Shown: positions 1 to 11,465, counted from the stretch's first letter. The stretch is 64,000 nucleotides of DNA from Epinephelus fuscoguttatus (GCF_011397635.1 NC_064770.1:32512598-32576597); one strand, 5' to 3'. The notes: generated by a model from the sequence alone, not told the origin. Program-made: numbers and translations.

Positions 1-514
1 TTTCAGGGCCGTGTGAAGGCCTTCGATGGGGCAGGTGCTCAAAGTTACAAAGGGGCACCTGAAACAATATTCAAAAGAAGCATGTGACCTTTCAACAAAC
101 CACATCATACTATTGTCATTTACAGTGTTTATTTATTGATTTACAGTATATATAATTTTTCTGTCTTTAAGGTGATGTTCCTAGATAAACCTGTATGGGT
201 TTCTATCTCACCTGCACTCGTATTTTAGCACCGAAAGCGCTGCAAGGACCTTTTGTAATGCAAGGAATTATTATCATCATTATTTAGGATTTGTGTTTTT
301 AATTCTTGGATGTTTAAATGCTCAAAAAACTCAGCACATACACCAGACGTGGGGAAAATTCTAATCTGATATGGGTTTCTATTTACTTTTGCAAATAAAC
401 ATGAAAAATAAAAACACAGTATTTCTCTTTGAGTCAAACTGACTCAAATATGTTAAATATTCATGTAACATCGCTGATACAGTCAAAAACAATATTTCTG
501 AATCATGATCTTAC
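1..514 (-). other. Intron 2 of bglap (partial)
   Basis: Sequence after the GTAAG donor of bglap exon 2. It is AT-rich and I see no acceptor followed by Gla-domain codons. The 70-codon open frame on the minus strand at 225-437 has no family signature and no splice context. Confidence 0.6.
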
Positions 515-841
515 CATCCTGAGCAGGGTTTTCAGCAGGCTGGGCACCAGTGGAGGCATCTGTCAAACATGATGGGAAAAATATGAATAATAATGTCATT
601 TATTTTATTATTTTCACAACAGGAAGTGTTTCTCAAGTGATTAATTAAGCCAGTAAAAAAAACAAATCAGCTGGATATATATTTAAAAATAGTCGTAGCC
701 TTTAAAAATTGTTTGCAGAGCAACATACAGTTGAATTAATATAATATTACACTATAATAAAGAGCTTTTCTGCAGTATATTACCTGAGGTCAGGCAGATG
801 ACAGCCAGGGAGCAGAGAACCAGGACGGCCAAAGTCTTCAT
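515..841 (-). CDS. bglap: Osteocalcin (bone Gla protein), first two coding exons; partial, runs off the left edge
   Basis: Osteocalcin is a secreted, vitamin K-dependent bone matrix protein that binds calcium and hydroxyapatite. Seen here: coding exon 1 (841 down to 784) encodes a 19-residue hydrophobic signal peptide starting MKTLAVLVLCSLAV and ends in a consensus GT donor. Intron 1 (783-560) ends in AG. Exon 2 (559-515) adds 15 residues (DASTGAQPAENPAQD) and ends at a GTAAG donor. Both junctions are phase 1. As I remember fish osteocalcins, the signal peptide and this short acidic/proline propeptide segment match closely. The exons for the carboxylase recognition site, RxxR processing site and Gla domain are not in 1-514, so they must lie outside the window. 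The start ATG is the first after the predicted 5'UTR. MGP has a different signal peptide (seen at 9 kb), so confusion of the two is unlikely. Confidence 0.85.
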
Positions 842-927
842 CTTTCAGCTTCTTTCTTCAGCGTCAGCAGAATCAGGCAGCAAGTGGGGCCGGAGAGTTC
901 AACAGCTTCAACTTAAATACACTCTGG

Positions 928-964
928 TTTTATAGATGGGGCCCTCACTGTGGTATGTGATTGG
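928..964 (-). promoter_or_regulatory. bglap: bglap core promoter: TATA box, RUNX2-type site, CCAAT box
   Basis: Read on the minus strand upstream of the osteocalcin ATG: TCTATAAAA at 936-928, ACCACA at 954-949 and CCAAT at 964-960. A TATA box about 90 bp before the ATG leaves room for a short 5'UTR. The ACCACA core is the RUNX2 (OSE2) half-site known from mammalian osteocalcin promoters. Its position a few bases from TATA is seen; that it functions is inference. Confidence 0.6.
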
Positions 965-1125
965 TTAGGGGATCATATGTCACACACCCACAGGGATGCA
1001 GAGATACACACCTCCATAAAAATCATTATGCAAAAATACATTTTATGTGTTTGTTTGTGTAAATGGACACAGACGTAGGAACACTGAGGAGGAATATCAG
1101 CTTCCAAAAGGTGGGTTGTTGTCAT

Positions 1126-1345
1126 AGGTGTAGATTATGGGGGGAAGGGGGACGCAAGGGAGACATGCCCCGCAATATTTAGAACATGTGCCCCAAAATT
1201 AAAGACATTTACCGCATAAAAATGATGCACAAAAGCCACAAATTGGTGCATAAAAATCACCAGGATGCAGGAAAGAGTTTGCTCCTGGTGGCCGACCCCA
1301 AACCTATCGTTTCATGTGTGCCCACCCCAATATTGAAATAAAACC
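1126..1345. mobile_element. Probable MITE remnant
   Basis: A G-rich then CCC-rich stretch resembling a common fish interspersed repeat whose copies begin with a GTAGATTA-GGGGG motif. No clear terminal inverted repeats or target duplication are visible, so this rests on recollection. The rest of 965-2150 holds nothing I recognise. Confidence 0.3.
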
Positions 1346-2172
1346 TGCGCTCTTAGTATTTGTTTTACAGCACAGGTGATGAGAAAACAAATGTGGGTGA
1401 CTCACAGCCGCAAATATCCTCTGCTGGATGTGTTTGTCAATGAAAAATATTTCACACCTTGTTTAGGTCATTTTCACCGCTGCTGAGAAACCAGCTAGTC
1501 CTTGTGAGTAATCGCTCTCATGAGCAGTTTCTTCTTCTACATCTTCAAATAGAAGCTTTTTTTGCACAAGGATGAAAGAAAAGTAGTTAAAGACATGAAG
1601 ACGAAATGTTTAAACACTGAGATGCAGAATGATGCGACATCAAAAACAAATCACAGACTACTTTCTGTCAGGGATAAAATGTTGGGAATGCAGTGCCAGC
1701 TGGCAGCCTGGAGAGGTCAGAGTTTCACAGCACACCCACTCACTGTGTACATGTAGGTCACTAAGTGCACACACAGCAGAGAGAGGCATGTAACACAAAG
1801 TAAAACGGAGAAAACCGCCGCCGCGCATCATGTGACATGATTTAAATCCGAGGGCCCTTTCTTTTATTGCAAACCGCGGTGATTTCCTACAGAAAGAAAG
1901 CAACATTTAGAAACAAAGCCAGCGTGTTTGAAGACTTGGAGGAGGGTAATTTAAAATGTGGAAAGATATTTTTAACAAAAACAAGTGGGTGGTTTGCCAA
2001 TAAAGTGGCAGAAAGCTTCATTCATCAAGTGGAACATGTTAATTAAAACACAGCTCACCTCTAGATGGATGTTTTTGTTTCTTTCACCATTTTTAAAACA
2101 TCTGATTTTTTTTTTATTTTAATGGTTATTTAGACAGGATGTTGGAGAAAGATACTGATGCTGAATATTATT

Positions 2173-2402
2173 CCATCCATCCATTTTCATCTGCTTATCT
2201 GGGCCAGGTTGCAGGGACAGCAGGCCAAGCAAAGCACCCCAGACTTCCCTCTCCCCCACAATCCTTTCCAGCTCATCCTGAGGGACCCCAAGGCGTTCCA
2301 AGGCCAGATGAGATATGCAGTCCCTCCAGCTTTGTCTGGGTCTGTCCCGGGGCCTCCTACCAGTGGGACATACCCAGAACACCTCTCATGGTGTTCTGGG
2401 CA
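2173..2402 (-). mobile_element. LINE 3' end (RTE-like), truncated
   Basis: On the minus strand the frame within 2119-2382 reads GRRPRDRPRQSWRDC, later LERLGVPQDELE and GEREVW, the typical C-terminal tail of fish RTE-type reverse transcriptase ORFs. It is followed by a short ATGG tail (CCAT repeats at 2173-2184 on the plus strand). All upstream domains are missing, as expected of a 5'-truncated LINE insertion. Confidence 0.75.
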
Positions 2403-2846
2403 TGAGAATCGCCACCTTAACGTGGTGGAGAGGTTTGCATGTGCCTGTGAACCTGGGAGCTGTGTTGTCCTGATGGCTGACCCAAGGCAAAGTGGTCCCA
2501 GTGGAGGGGCCAGACTAAGAGCTATTCAAGAAGACCTTGATGAAACGGTATATTCGGATTGCGCTCTCTCTGTCCTCTGCTGTTGCAGGCACGAAACATA
2601 CCACTGTTTGTAGTCGCCCGCTACGTTTATCTCCTCCACTTGCAATCAGCTCTGCTGTCTGTTGCACCAGACTGACCTCTGGTGGTGCGCAATGTGCACG
2701 ACATGTGAAACATCATCAATACAGCCTCTCCAGTATGAAGTTAATAGAAAGATGAGCGTCTGTATTTTTGACAGTATTGAAAATGATAACGTCTGGATTT
2801 TTGGATAACCTGATATACCATAATACCATGATTCCGCCCTAGCCTA

Positions 2847-3205
2847 AAGCCCAGCTCAGACCAAAGATCTGCGGTGAGACAAAAGTTTTAGAAAGTCGCA
2901 GAGAAAAGTTGCAGCGGTGTGAACCGGCCAGTCTGAGTTCGACTCAAGTCGGCTGATGGTGTCACCTGCAACTCAGCTGGTCAAATCACCGGTGGCTGGT
3001 TTTAGAACATAAAGCATATCACTGGTTCTTCAGCCAATCAGCTTGGAGTGAAGTCTGCTGGTCAAGTCAAAATGACCGCAGACAGCATGTTTGCTTGCTG
3101 CAGCAGGTGCGTCATCCCCACCAAGCCCCCTGTTTCCGTCCTCACGGTGTGCTGGTGTTGGACAGTGGGTCGCTACCTGCTGCTGCTCACTGTGTGTGCT
3201 TATGT

Positions 3206-3249
<44 letters not shown>

Positions 3250-3630
3250 TCTCATTGACTCACTAATTGGCACTGGTTACATATCATTGTGGCATACTGA
3301 TTATTAATACGGTTGATCTGATGCTCGTTTTATGTTGTTCGCCATTTCATCACTACTACGAATGCAGCTTTAGCCATCATCTCATTATCACCATCCTCAT
3401 TCATATTCTAAGAAGCTACAAATTATATTCAGCCACAAAATAAGCCTGAAAAGCTGCAAATCAGAGCAGAAGTACAGAGAGCTGTTGCATAGAGATGATA
3501 CACCATCTCATCTAGTTGCATTAATGTGAACCGGCAGGTTTTTAGAACACGGCAGAACGGCGCTTTGCAAGTAGTTGCATGTTTCAGCTCGCCTCGTCGC
3601 AAATCTTTGGTCTGACCTGGGCTTTAGTAA
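2847..3630. mobile_element. TIR element (MITE), copy 1, containing a CA microsatellite
   Basis: The left end reads AGCCCAGCTCAGACCAAAGA and the right end carries the inverse (TCTTTGGTCTGACCTGGGCT), giving terminal inverted repeats of about 30 bp. Internally it repeats the same theme: CCGGTTCACACC-type motifs occur near both ends. A shorter relative sits at 44.84-45.18 kb. No transposase is encoded. Confidence 0.6.
3206..3248. repeat. (CA)n microsatellite
   Basis: About 21 uninterrupted CA dinucleotides. The histidine/threonine and cysteine/valine open frames over it are artefacts of the repeat. Confidence 0.95.
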
Positions 3631-3955
3631 GATTCTTTTTGTTAAAACACAAAAAGCCATGAAATCGCCATCACCAATTCCACCAGACTCCATTTAAATT
3701 AAACGTGTTTAGAGTCAGCACATTCTAGGTCTGACTGGGTGAATTAAGAGTTTATTTCAACCAAACCAGAGTATGCCATTGTTGTAACAGTGCAGAGACG
3801 AACCAAGACTGTTTTTGTGAGTTTTAATTTGCGTCTGTCAACTCTGAATAAAGTGCTTTTAACAATAATAAAATTACTATTTATTTAAATGGAGTCTGGT
3901 GGGTTTGGTGATGCTGCTTCTAGTTAAACACAAAGGATGTTGCTCTTTATTGAAA
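3630..3955. mobile_element. Inverted-repeat (foldback) MITE
   Basis: Arms of about 65 bp in opposite orientation: CACCAGACTCCATTTAAAT ending near 3698 and its inverse ATTTAAATGGAGTCTGGTG beginning near 3885. The similarity extends outward through GTTAAA and CACAAA blocks. The loop is about 185 bp and non-coding. Confidence 0.6.
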
Positions 3956-3959
3956 AGGT

Positions 3960-5140
3960 CAATCTCTGTAGGGTACTTTCTGTAATGTTGTCAAACACTT
4001 GCAAGAACAATCTACAGACAATCACAAAAACAAGCACATTTAGTGGACACAATTAACGGAGCACAAATGCCCTGTGTGGTTACATTGCAGTCTGTTTTGC
4101 TGTTGGCTGCAGCCCTCTTGCTCAATACTGTACCGATTTTAAAAAATGCTGTGCCCATTAGTCACTCAGACACAAAAACATGGGGAAACAGGGTCCAGGT
4201 TGAAAAATCCCAGAGTTTCCCTTTAATCTCTGATATGAAAATGCCCTCTCAGACATTTTTCTTTGCTGCTCCTCTCGTCTCTTTTCCTGACTAGATATTT
4301 AGATTCTGGACTGGTCCTGACAGTATCATATGGGGTGTAATTTGACTGTCTGGGTCAATGTCGGTGCCTTGGCTCATTTCAGGGGCAGACTTGAAGGATT
4401 CAACCTCAGGACAACTTTAATTGTGCACATATGTGGCCTTGTGGGAACATGAAAAAACAAACATCTAGCATGACTGTCTCTTCAGGCCTGTGCCATGCTG
4501 ACATCTCCTGCGTGCTGACCTGTCTTCGTTTGCATGACTGTCTGCAGCAGTGAGGATGCACAGATGTGTGGTGTGTTGCCCAGATTTCTCCAGAGATTAC
4601 AAGAAAACAGATCTTCACAACACATATTGAAATCAGCAGTGATTTGTGTCCTTGTTTAACCCATAAACAAGCAAGTGGTGGAAACAGACTAAATATTAAC
4701 TCCAGTAGGCCTGCTGTACCTCAGCACAGTGGCACCCTCATAAAGTTTTCATAGGGTGGCCAGATGGGGACACTGAATATCTTGGGTTGGCACACCAAAA
4801 CCAGAAGCTATAGCTGAATTTCAGGAATATAAAGACTAAAGCTAGCTTAAAACTACATCAAAATGAGTGTTACATGGGTACTTGACCGATTTTCAACCAC
4901 CTTTGTATCATAACAATATGGATAGTGTGTAAATGAATCCATCTTACCATCACCTAGATCTTCTTGATCATCTTTCAGTTAAAATCCAGATTTTTGCTGG
5001 CGCTGGGAATGTTGCTTGATTATTAGTTGCTTGAGCTACACATTGTACTTCCGTATTTTCATGTGCCTGCCCTCACGGACACAAAGAGTATAGAGACGGA
5101 TCAAGAGAGAAACTCGCCCCACTTTCTTAAACTCAAACCC
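3960..5140. other. Intergenic, nothing recognised
   Basis: Unique-looking AT-rich sequence. Open frames of 62-83 codons here show no domain, signal peptide or splice context. Confidence 0.5.
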
Positions 5141-5142
5141 AA

Positions 5143-6165
5143 TCAAACGGTAAAACTAAGCAGTGCTGATCAAATATAAACCAACATTCTGTTACTGTAT
5201 TACCTATTAATTGCCTAAACTGTCTTTAGAAACATATTTAAGTGCGCTGTTTGGCTATGACACGACAATTTGTGAACCGGAAGTGCGCGCCATACTGTTT
5301 CCTGTATTGTAAAAACGAAGGCTGACAATTCTGAGATGAAACGGTACAACTAAGTATTGCTGATCAAATATAAACCATATTTTGTTACTGTATTGCCTAT
5401 TTCTTGCCTAAAATGTCTTCAGAAACATATTTTAGTGCGCTGTTAGGCTCTAATACGAAAAATTGTGAACCGGAAGTTGACGCCATACTATTTCCTGTAT
5501 TGTAAAAACGAAGACTGAAAATACAGAGATAAATAATCAAACTAAGCAGCGCCAGTCAAATATAAACCAATATTCTGTTACTACATTGTCGATTTCTCAC
5601 CTAAACGGTCTTCAGAAACACATTTTAGTGCGCCTTTTGGTTATAATACAAAAATTTGTAAACAGAAAGTCTATGCCATCCTGTCGTGTAAAAACAAAGG
5701 CTAAAATTACTGAGATGAAATGGTAAAACTATGCAGCGCTGTTCAAATATGAAACAATATTCTGTTACTGCATTACCTATTTCTTGCCTAAACTGTCTTC
5801 AGAAACATATTTTAGTGCGCTTTTTTGCTATAATACAAAAATATGTGAACCGGAAGTGGGCGCCATACTGTTTCCTGTATTGCAAAAACGAAAGCTGAAA
5901 ATACTGAGATGAAATGGTAAGACTAAGCTGTGTTGATCAAATATGAACCAAGATATTGTTATTGCGTTGCCTAAACATTCTTGAGAAACATATTTTAATA
6001 TGCTGTTTGGCTATGATACGAAAATTTGTGAACCAGAATGTAAAAGCTGAAAATACTGAGAAGGAGCAGCACTAATCAAATATGAACCAAAATTCTGTTA
6101 CTGCGTTGCATATTTCTCCCCTCAAATGTTTTTAGACACATAGCCTATCTTAGCCTACCGTTTAA
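5143..6165. repeat. Satellite-like tandem array, ~190-bp unit, about five copies
   Basis: The landmark ATCAAATAT (or a close variant) recurs near 5168, 5362, 5554, 5741, 5935 and 6075, so the unit is about 187-194 bp, with a last unit shortened to about 140 bp. Each unit carries in order the CAAATATAAACC block, TTCTTGCCTAAA, GTCTTCAGAAACATATTTTAGTG, then TTTGTGAACCGGAAGT and TTTCCTGTATTG. Units are visibly diverged from one another, so the array is not recent. No gene is in it. Confidence 0.85.
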
Positions 6166-7605
6166 CTCTAATGCCACCATATTGTCTCCTGTATCTACAC
6201 GGACAAGCTTGCATCACAAGTCATGGCACGTCAGCCACCAGCGGGAGTGTTTATTGTTTTCACAGACATATTATGAAATTACACAGAACAATGCTACATG
6301 AATACAACTACAATATATTAACTGCATCTGCTGAAAAATTTGACTTCATGGCCTGTGTCATTTCTGAACATGTCAGCAAACACGTCACAGCTCATGAACT
6401 CTGAGCTTCCACAAAATTTCCACTAACGAGGTCGTAAATACCACGAGGGGGGCGTTCAGATGGATTCTTCATCATGATTACAGTAAACATGACCCCATTT
6501 GAATGCACCATAATACCGTTGCCGATAACATTTTGAGTTCCACAACAGTCCTGTATTAACGTGTTATCTATCTATATGTGTGTGTGTGTTAGGTGCTTCA
6601 TTGTTCTTCAAATATGCTGGTTGTCCTTAAAAAAACAGCTTTACTACGAAGAAGTACATTGACTGTAAAGAACAAAGCATTTACTACCTTAAAAATGAGA
6701 GTGCCAAAGCCTCGTAAAAACAGTTACATTGGCCTCCAGTTATTTTCGCTGGAGGGGAACAGCAATTGTATCAAGGTGGTCAGAACTCTCTAATTACATT
6801 GTCCGGTGTGCTCTGTGTTATTATACATCAATTGTTTTCCTTTGTTTGAGGTTTGACTGGCACTCTTTAAATAATCATCTCATTGTGCCCTCTTCTGCAG
6901 TGGCACCTGACTGGAGAAAAGCGCCACCTACTCCTTATCTCCAATATTAGCATAACAGAAGTGGATGGGAAAGCCCATGAACTTGCATTTTCTTTTGCTG
7001 ATTTCCTGACCATTCAGCTAAAATTTGAGCTATATTTGAATGGAAACCCAACTTATTATCAGTTATTATCAGTTCCACCAGAGAAACATTTCACTAAACT
7101 CACTGAACTCCTCAGATGGTTTCATTTAAGTAACTGTTTGTGTCTCAAAGAAGTAAAAATATCCAACATTGTACAAAAAAAGCAAGGCTTAGTAATACAT
7201 AAAACTGAACAGACATGTTTTCCAGCCTCATTAATCATCTTATAAACCTCTCAGATTTATCTTGTGACCCACTGGAGGGGCCCAGCCCTGAGGTTTTGTA
7301 TCATTTTACATATAACTCGACCTGCTACAACAGTAAAGTGACGCATTGGTATTATCTTATTAATAATGTCTATAACATATTTTCTCTAGCTGTTGAGAAT
7401 ATATTTGTGTATATGTTTGTTTGATAATTTGATAACATAATTTCTTGGTCTGACCTTCAAAACATGTGTAATTGCAAAGTCATGAGGCAGTCACAGAAGT
7501 TGGACCAGTATCATTTTAACATCTGCCACTGATTTTAAACACTGACTCCAAACACCAAATGTTCTCACACACCCCTGTGGCCAAGAAATTGCAAAAACAG
7601 GATTA
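6166..7605. other. Intergenic, nothing recognised
   Basis: A short GT microsatellite near 6578-6590 and otherwise unique sequence. The 120-codon open frame at 6883-7245 on the plus strand lacks recognisable domains and good codon bias. Confidence 0.5.
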
Positions 7606-7628
7606 AGACAAAACCCAAAAAAGGGAAT

Positions 7629-7638
7629 TTTATTTATT
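7629..7638 (-). terminator. mgp: mgp polyadenylation signal
   Basis: On the minus strand AATAAATAAA gives two overlapping AATAAA signals about 410 bp beyond the mgp stop codon. This is the first good cluster downstream and so the likely end of the 3'UTR. Confidence 0.6.
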
Positions 7639-8046
7639 TTCAAAGCAATGGAAATAACCACTGACAGCAGTGCCGGCCTGGATAAATAGGTGGATAACGT
7701 AAGAAACTGTTAGTGGATAGTGAGCAGAACGCTTCACTCGTGCATATCACATAAAGCTCCTAAATGCTGTGAAGGTGTGATAATAGTGGATAAAAAGTTA
7801 TCCTGAGATTACACAAGAGATGGGCCATGAATTTCTACATGAGCGTAATGACAGGTTGTGAGCCGCACTGGATGACTCCGTGTTTATAGAATGTGTTTTC
7901 TTCTAGGACTCATTTCACATCCAGAAGAGGCCACAAAAACAACTACATAAATTATATAAAAGTCGTGATATGTGAAACGAAGGAACGCGCGTTCATTCCC
8001 AGACAATAATGATAATTCTGCAATTTGACACACTGATACTGTCTGT

Positions 8047-9034
8047 CTAGTATCGACGAGTCGCAGCTGGTCTCTGGGGTGCGTTTCGGGCGCCAAAGTA
8101 TCTCTGGTAGGCCTGCTGAAAGCCATGGCGGTAGGCGTAGAAGCGACAGGGCGAGTAGTCCTCGCAGGTCTCTGCACGCCTCTCGGCTGGAGACTTTATC
8201 GTCCTGGACAAGAGAGAAGGGGAATGCAGATATATAAAGACAGACAGAGACAGTTAGAGGAAAGAATGGTGAGAAAAAAGGAAAAGGATTGTAATCAAAA
8301 ACAGCTTGTGTCTTTGTTTTGTTGCATTTAAATTCTTGCATTCCTGCATTTTGTTTCCGTCTCTGTGTGTTGTAGACGTTTAATAGTCTAATTAAGTTCC
8401 GCCTTAATGGTCTATAATGTCTGTGTCTGTCTCTGCTGGTTTGTGGTCCTACATATGTGCAACATAAAGGGCTTTGTGCTGTGTGTGTGTGTGTGTGTCT
8501 GTGGTTGTGTCTTCTACCTCATGAAGTTGTAATGGTTGTGGCCGTTCCCTCTGGGTGGGTTGTATACGTTACCCCTCTGTGGCGTGATGAATGAGTTGGC
8601 TTGGTTTGGCGGCACAAACAGATCTGGAACCATAAAACTTTACTTCACAAAAATCCTTTTTTAATCAGTTAAGGCATGCCCAACGTGCAACTGATGAATA
8701 AATAAGGGTAGGGGTTTGTTAATGAGGGGTAAAATGAGGGTTAAATACATTGTACTGTATAACAGGCGGTGTCTTATGTGTTAGAACTGCATGCATGTTT
8801 TCCCATGAACGAGAGACAACATTTAATCACCTTCAACGGATTCTGTGCTTTCATGAGACTCTACGGGAAAAACATGGAATCGGGTTAAGCATAAATGATG
8901 ATAAATGGGGTCAATTATTTGTTATGAATAGGTAATGACTGCTGATCGATGGAGCGTCGGGGAGAATCTGTACCGTAGCAGACGCAGAAAGAGATTGCAG
9001 CACAGAGTGCCAGAAACTGAAGAAGGCTCCTCAT
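8047..9034 (-). CDS. mgp: Matrix Gla protein (four coding exons, 117 aa)
   Basis: MGP is a secreted vitamin K-dependent inhibitor of soft-tissue calcification made by cartilage and vessel cells. Coding exons on the minus strand: 9034-8974 (signal peptide [20 protein letters not shown]), 8860-8831 (only 30 bp, [10 protein letters not shown]), 8623-8518 and 8203-8047. All introns are GT-AG and the phases are 1, 1, 2, giving one open frame to TAG. Family hallmarks seen: the ANxF motif (ANSF, residues 39-42), Glu- and Ser-rich N-terminus, the Gla-domain core [15 protein letters not shown] with the Cys79-Cys85 pair, and the aromatic tail [11 protein letters not shown]. The basic C-terminus ends ATRRY. 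Glutamates 21, 24, 73, 77 and 80 are candidate carboxylation sites. Neighbouring bglap is a paralogue on the same strand. An untranslated exon and promoter lie at 10.87-10.97 kb. Confidence 0.95.
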
Positions 9035-9061
9035 CCTGGGGCTTGTTTATCTGCCTGTCTG
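9035..9061 (-). other. mgp: mgp 5'UTR part of exon 2
   Basis: Upstream of the ATG the minus strand shows a polypyrimidine tract and CCCCAG acceptor (AG at 9063-9062), placing 27 bases of 5'UTR in the same exon as the signal peptide. This implies a separate untranslated first exon. Confidence 0.7.
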
Positions 9062-10296
9062 CTGGGGAAAAAAAGAAGAGAAAAGGTGTTTCAGTGAGTC
9101 ATGTCAACACGGAGGTAAGAGTTAGGAGAAAAATAAGAGAAAGGCAGAGAAAGTGGCTGAAATTTTAAAGCTGTGGGAAAGAACCACAAGCAGGGACGAA
9201 TGGCTGAAAGTGGCAGTTTCTAAGTCTGTGCCTGAGGTTTTGGGCATATGATGAGTACATATGCATCTATACAGGCTGGCACGTTGCTGCAGGATCTCTG
9301 CATGGAACAAACCAAAGTTATATATATTCATAAGAGCACAACAAGAGATCTTTTCAGCACACTGAAGTTAAGTCAGGGCCAGACCAGGGCCAGCTTTCAG
9401 GGCCAGCTGGAACTGAGTTTGTGGGGAACAACCTTAAGAGAATAGCTGTTTAACCGCCAGCTGATGGAGTCCATGCAAACTTATTATGCTTAATGCAGGG
9501 AGATAACTGGCAGGCAGGTATTCCACTTGGCTCTGCACCAGGGTTAGTGGAGTTTTGTATTTTTCATTATTTTTTATTGTAAATTTCTGTTTTCAATTAA
9601 TTTCAGTTTCTTATAGTTTCCAGAGTGGGTTTGCTCGTTCAATTTAGTTTGCATCTTTACTAATGATAGGTTTTAGTTTAGTTTTAGGGGGTTTATTATA
9701 AAAAAGGGGTGTTTGTCAGGGGCAAAACTTAAGAAGTTCAGAATAGATATTAATACTTTGCAAAGGCAATTAAATCATAGTATTGTAGACATGCCAATCT
9801 CAATAAACACATGCACCAGTGCCTTCTCATGTGTCAACAAATCTGACCAAATTTGACCAACAGATGAAAACTAAAAACCTTTCTTGTATATTTTTATTTT
9901 ATTTTAAGTAGTTTTGTAAGTAACCTTAAACATTATTGTTTTGTTTAGTTGATATTTTTTCCTGAAGTCCAATTATATTTTTGTTTTAGTTACCTAAAAT
10001 GTTTTTCACACCTAGTTTTAGTTTAGTTACCTTACTATTACATACCTGCTCTGCACACGTGCACGCGCACACACATCTGCATTTAGTCACATGCATAGCT
10101 GACCTAAGGTAAGGTGTGTGACACCTGTGCAAACAGCAGTGCCAGATGTGTGTAACACCCCAACATACACATTGTATTCGCATGCCTGCTCTGCAGAAAA
10201 GCTTTCATCCCCATCCTCTGTTTGTGGGATTTGGACAGGATTCTGTTTCTGCTACAGCCCTGCTTTTCTCCGTCAATAGCAGCTTTCATTATATGT

Positions 10297-10500
10297 AAAC
10301 ACACACACACACACACACACACACAACTCACTTACACATACTCACACACACACACACACAGCACGCAAAACATCATCCCCTCAGGCATATCTTGGCTTAC
10401 AGTCGGACCCAGACTCACAGTGGGCACAAAAACACAGCCTCGGGCCCAAAGTTCAAAAAGACTGGCAAAGACATCTAGATGAGTGTGTGTGTGTGTGTGT
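10297..10500. repeat. CA/GT microsatellites inside mgp intron 1
   Basis: CA runs at about 10297-10324 and 10339-10361 and a GT run at about 10483-10500. Intron 1 also has a TTTAGTTTTAG-rich tract at 9540-10030 typical of a degraded repeat. Confidence 0.85.
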
Positions 10501-10870
10501 CTGGTGCTGACAACTGTGTCTACAGAGTTTTATGCCTGTCTGAGTCGTAGCAGGGGTCCTGTTGGATTCATATCTGCGGGCAGAATGTGCCCACCTCATT
10601 GGAAAAAGCCACAGGCATGATGCTGGGCACGCGCAGGACCCACCTGGGGCTACATATTAAATACTCTTTACACAAACACACTAGCACTGTAGGCCTATTG
10701 TACTATGAAGATTGCACGTTGCAGTAAAAATTTAAAAACATTACAAAAATGCACCAGATAATAAATAATAAAATGAGCAGTTTTGCAAAAGTTTGGCTTG
10801 TTTTAAAGATGTTTAAACTACTTCTACTTTTCACCTGCAGTTAGTTTTAAGATTGTTTCAATGTACTTAC

Positions 10871-10938
10871 CAGGAAAGATAATTATGAAGTGGGAAGTCT
10901 TGGAAATATCTCTCTGTGTGTTTTTTCTCCCGAGGAAT
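10871..10938 (-). other. mgp: Predicted untranslated exon 1 of mgp
   Basis: A strong GTAAGT donor (GT at 10870-10869) lies about 65 bp downstream of a TATA box, in the right orientation to splice 1.8 kb onward to the acceptor at 9062. The exon has no ATG in a useful frame. The start site is estimated from TATA spacing. A 5' RACE or RNA-seq junction 10871-to-9061 would confirm it. Confidence 0.65.
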
Positions 10939-10962
10939 ATCCCCTAATTCCTCACAGCAAAG

Positions 10963-10970
10963 CTTTTATA
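10963..10970 (-). promoter_or_regulatory. mgp: mgp TATA box
   Basis: TATAAAAG on the minus strand, about 30 bp upstream of the inferred start of exon 1. Downstream lies the exon with the GTAAGT donor. It is the best TATA box between the mgp ATG and 12 kb. Confidence 0.65.
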
Positions 10971-10979
10971 CTCACCTCT

Positions 10980-11465
10980 CTTCCCCCCACCCCTTCATTT
11001 CTACCCACTACCTCCCCTCAGCCCTCGCCCTCTCTCCTCCCTCCTCATACTATCAGCCCTCTTTTCCACCAGTTAATCAGACTGAGGTATTAGCTCACTC
11101 TCTCCCTGGCTCCCACGCCCTCACTGAAAAAATTCAGTAGGTGATGGAAAGGGGAGTAGGAGGAAGGGAGAAAAACAAGCAAGAGGTAAACAGAGGGAGA
11201 GAGAGGGGTGAGGGAAGGCTGGCACGGGGACATCTAACCTGCTTCGTAGCAGGTATGTGATAATATTCACTGCTGTTTGCCAGCATGGCAGCATAAAAGA
11301 CCATCCATTCACACACAACATGGACTGACTCCATATGTCTGACAAACATGTACTGCAATACCCGGGTTGTTTCAGAGAGTAGACATTCAGTACATGCACA
11401 CTAATGTTCCACTATTATCCTGATTATGACAATTTTCCAGATTCGATTCAGGTCACCTAAACGGG
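10980..11465. other. Region upstream of the mgp promoter
   Basis: CT-rich (10971-11060) then GA-rich (11140-11215) tracts, otherwise unique. It may contain mgp regulatory elements but I cannot name specific sites. Confidence 0.4.

Noticed and set aside
7952-8341. 97- and 129-codon minus frames over the last mgp exon
   Set aside because: Wrong frame. The spliced frame with the Cys-x5-Cys Gla core is the true product.
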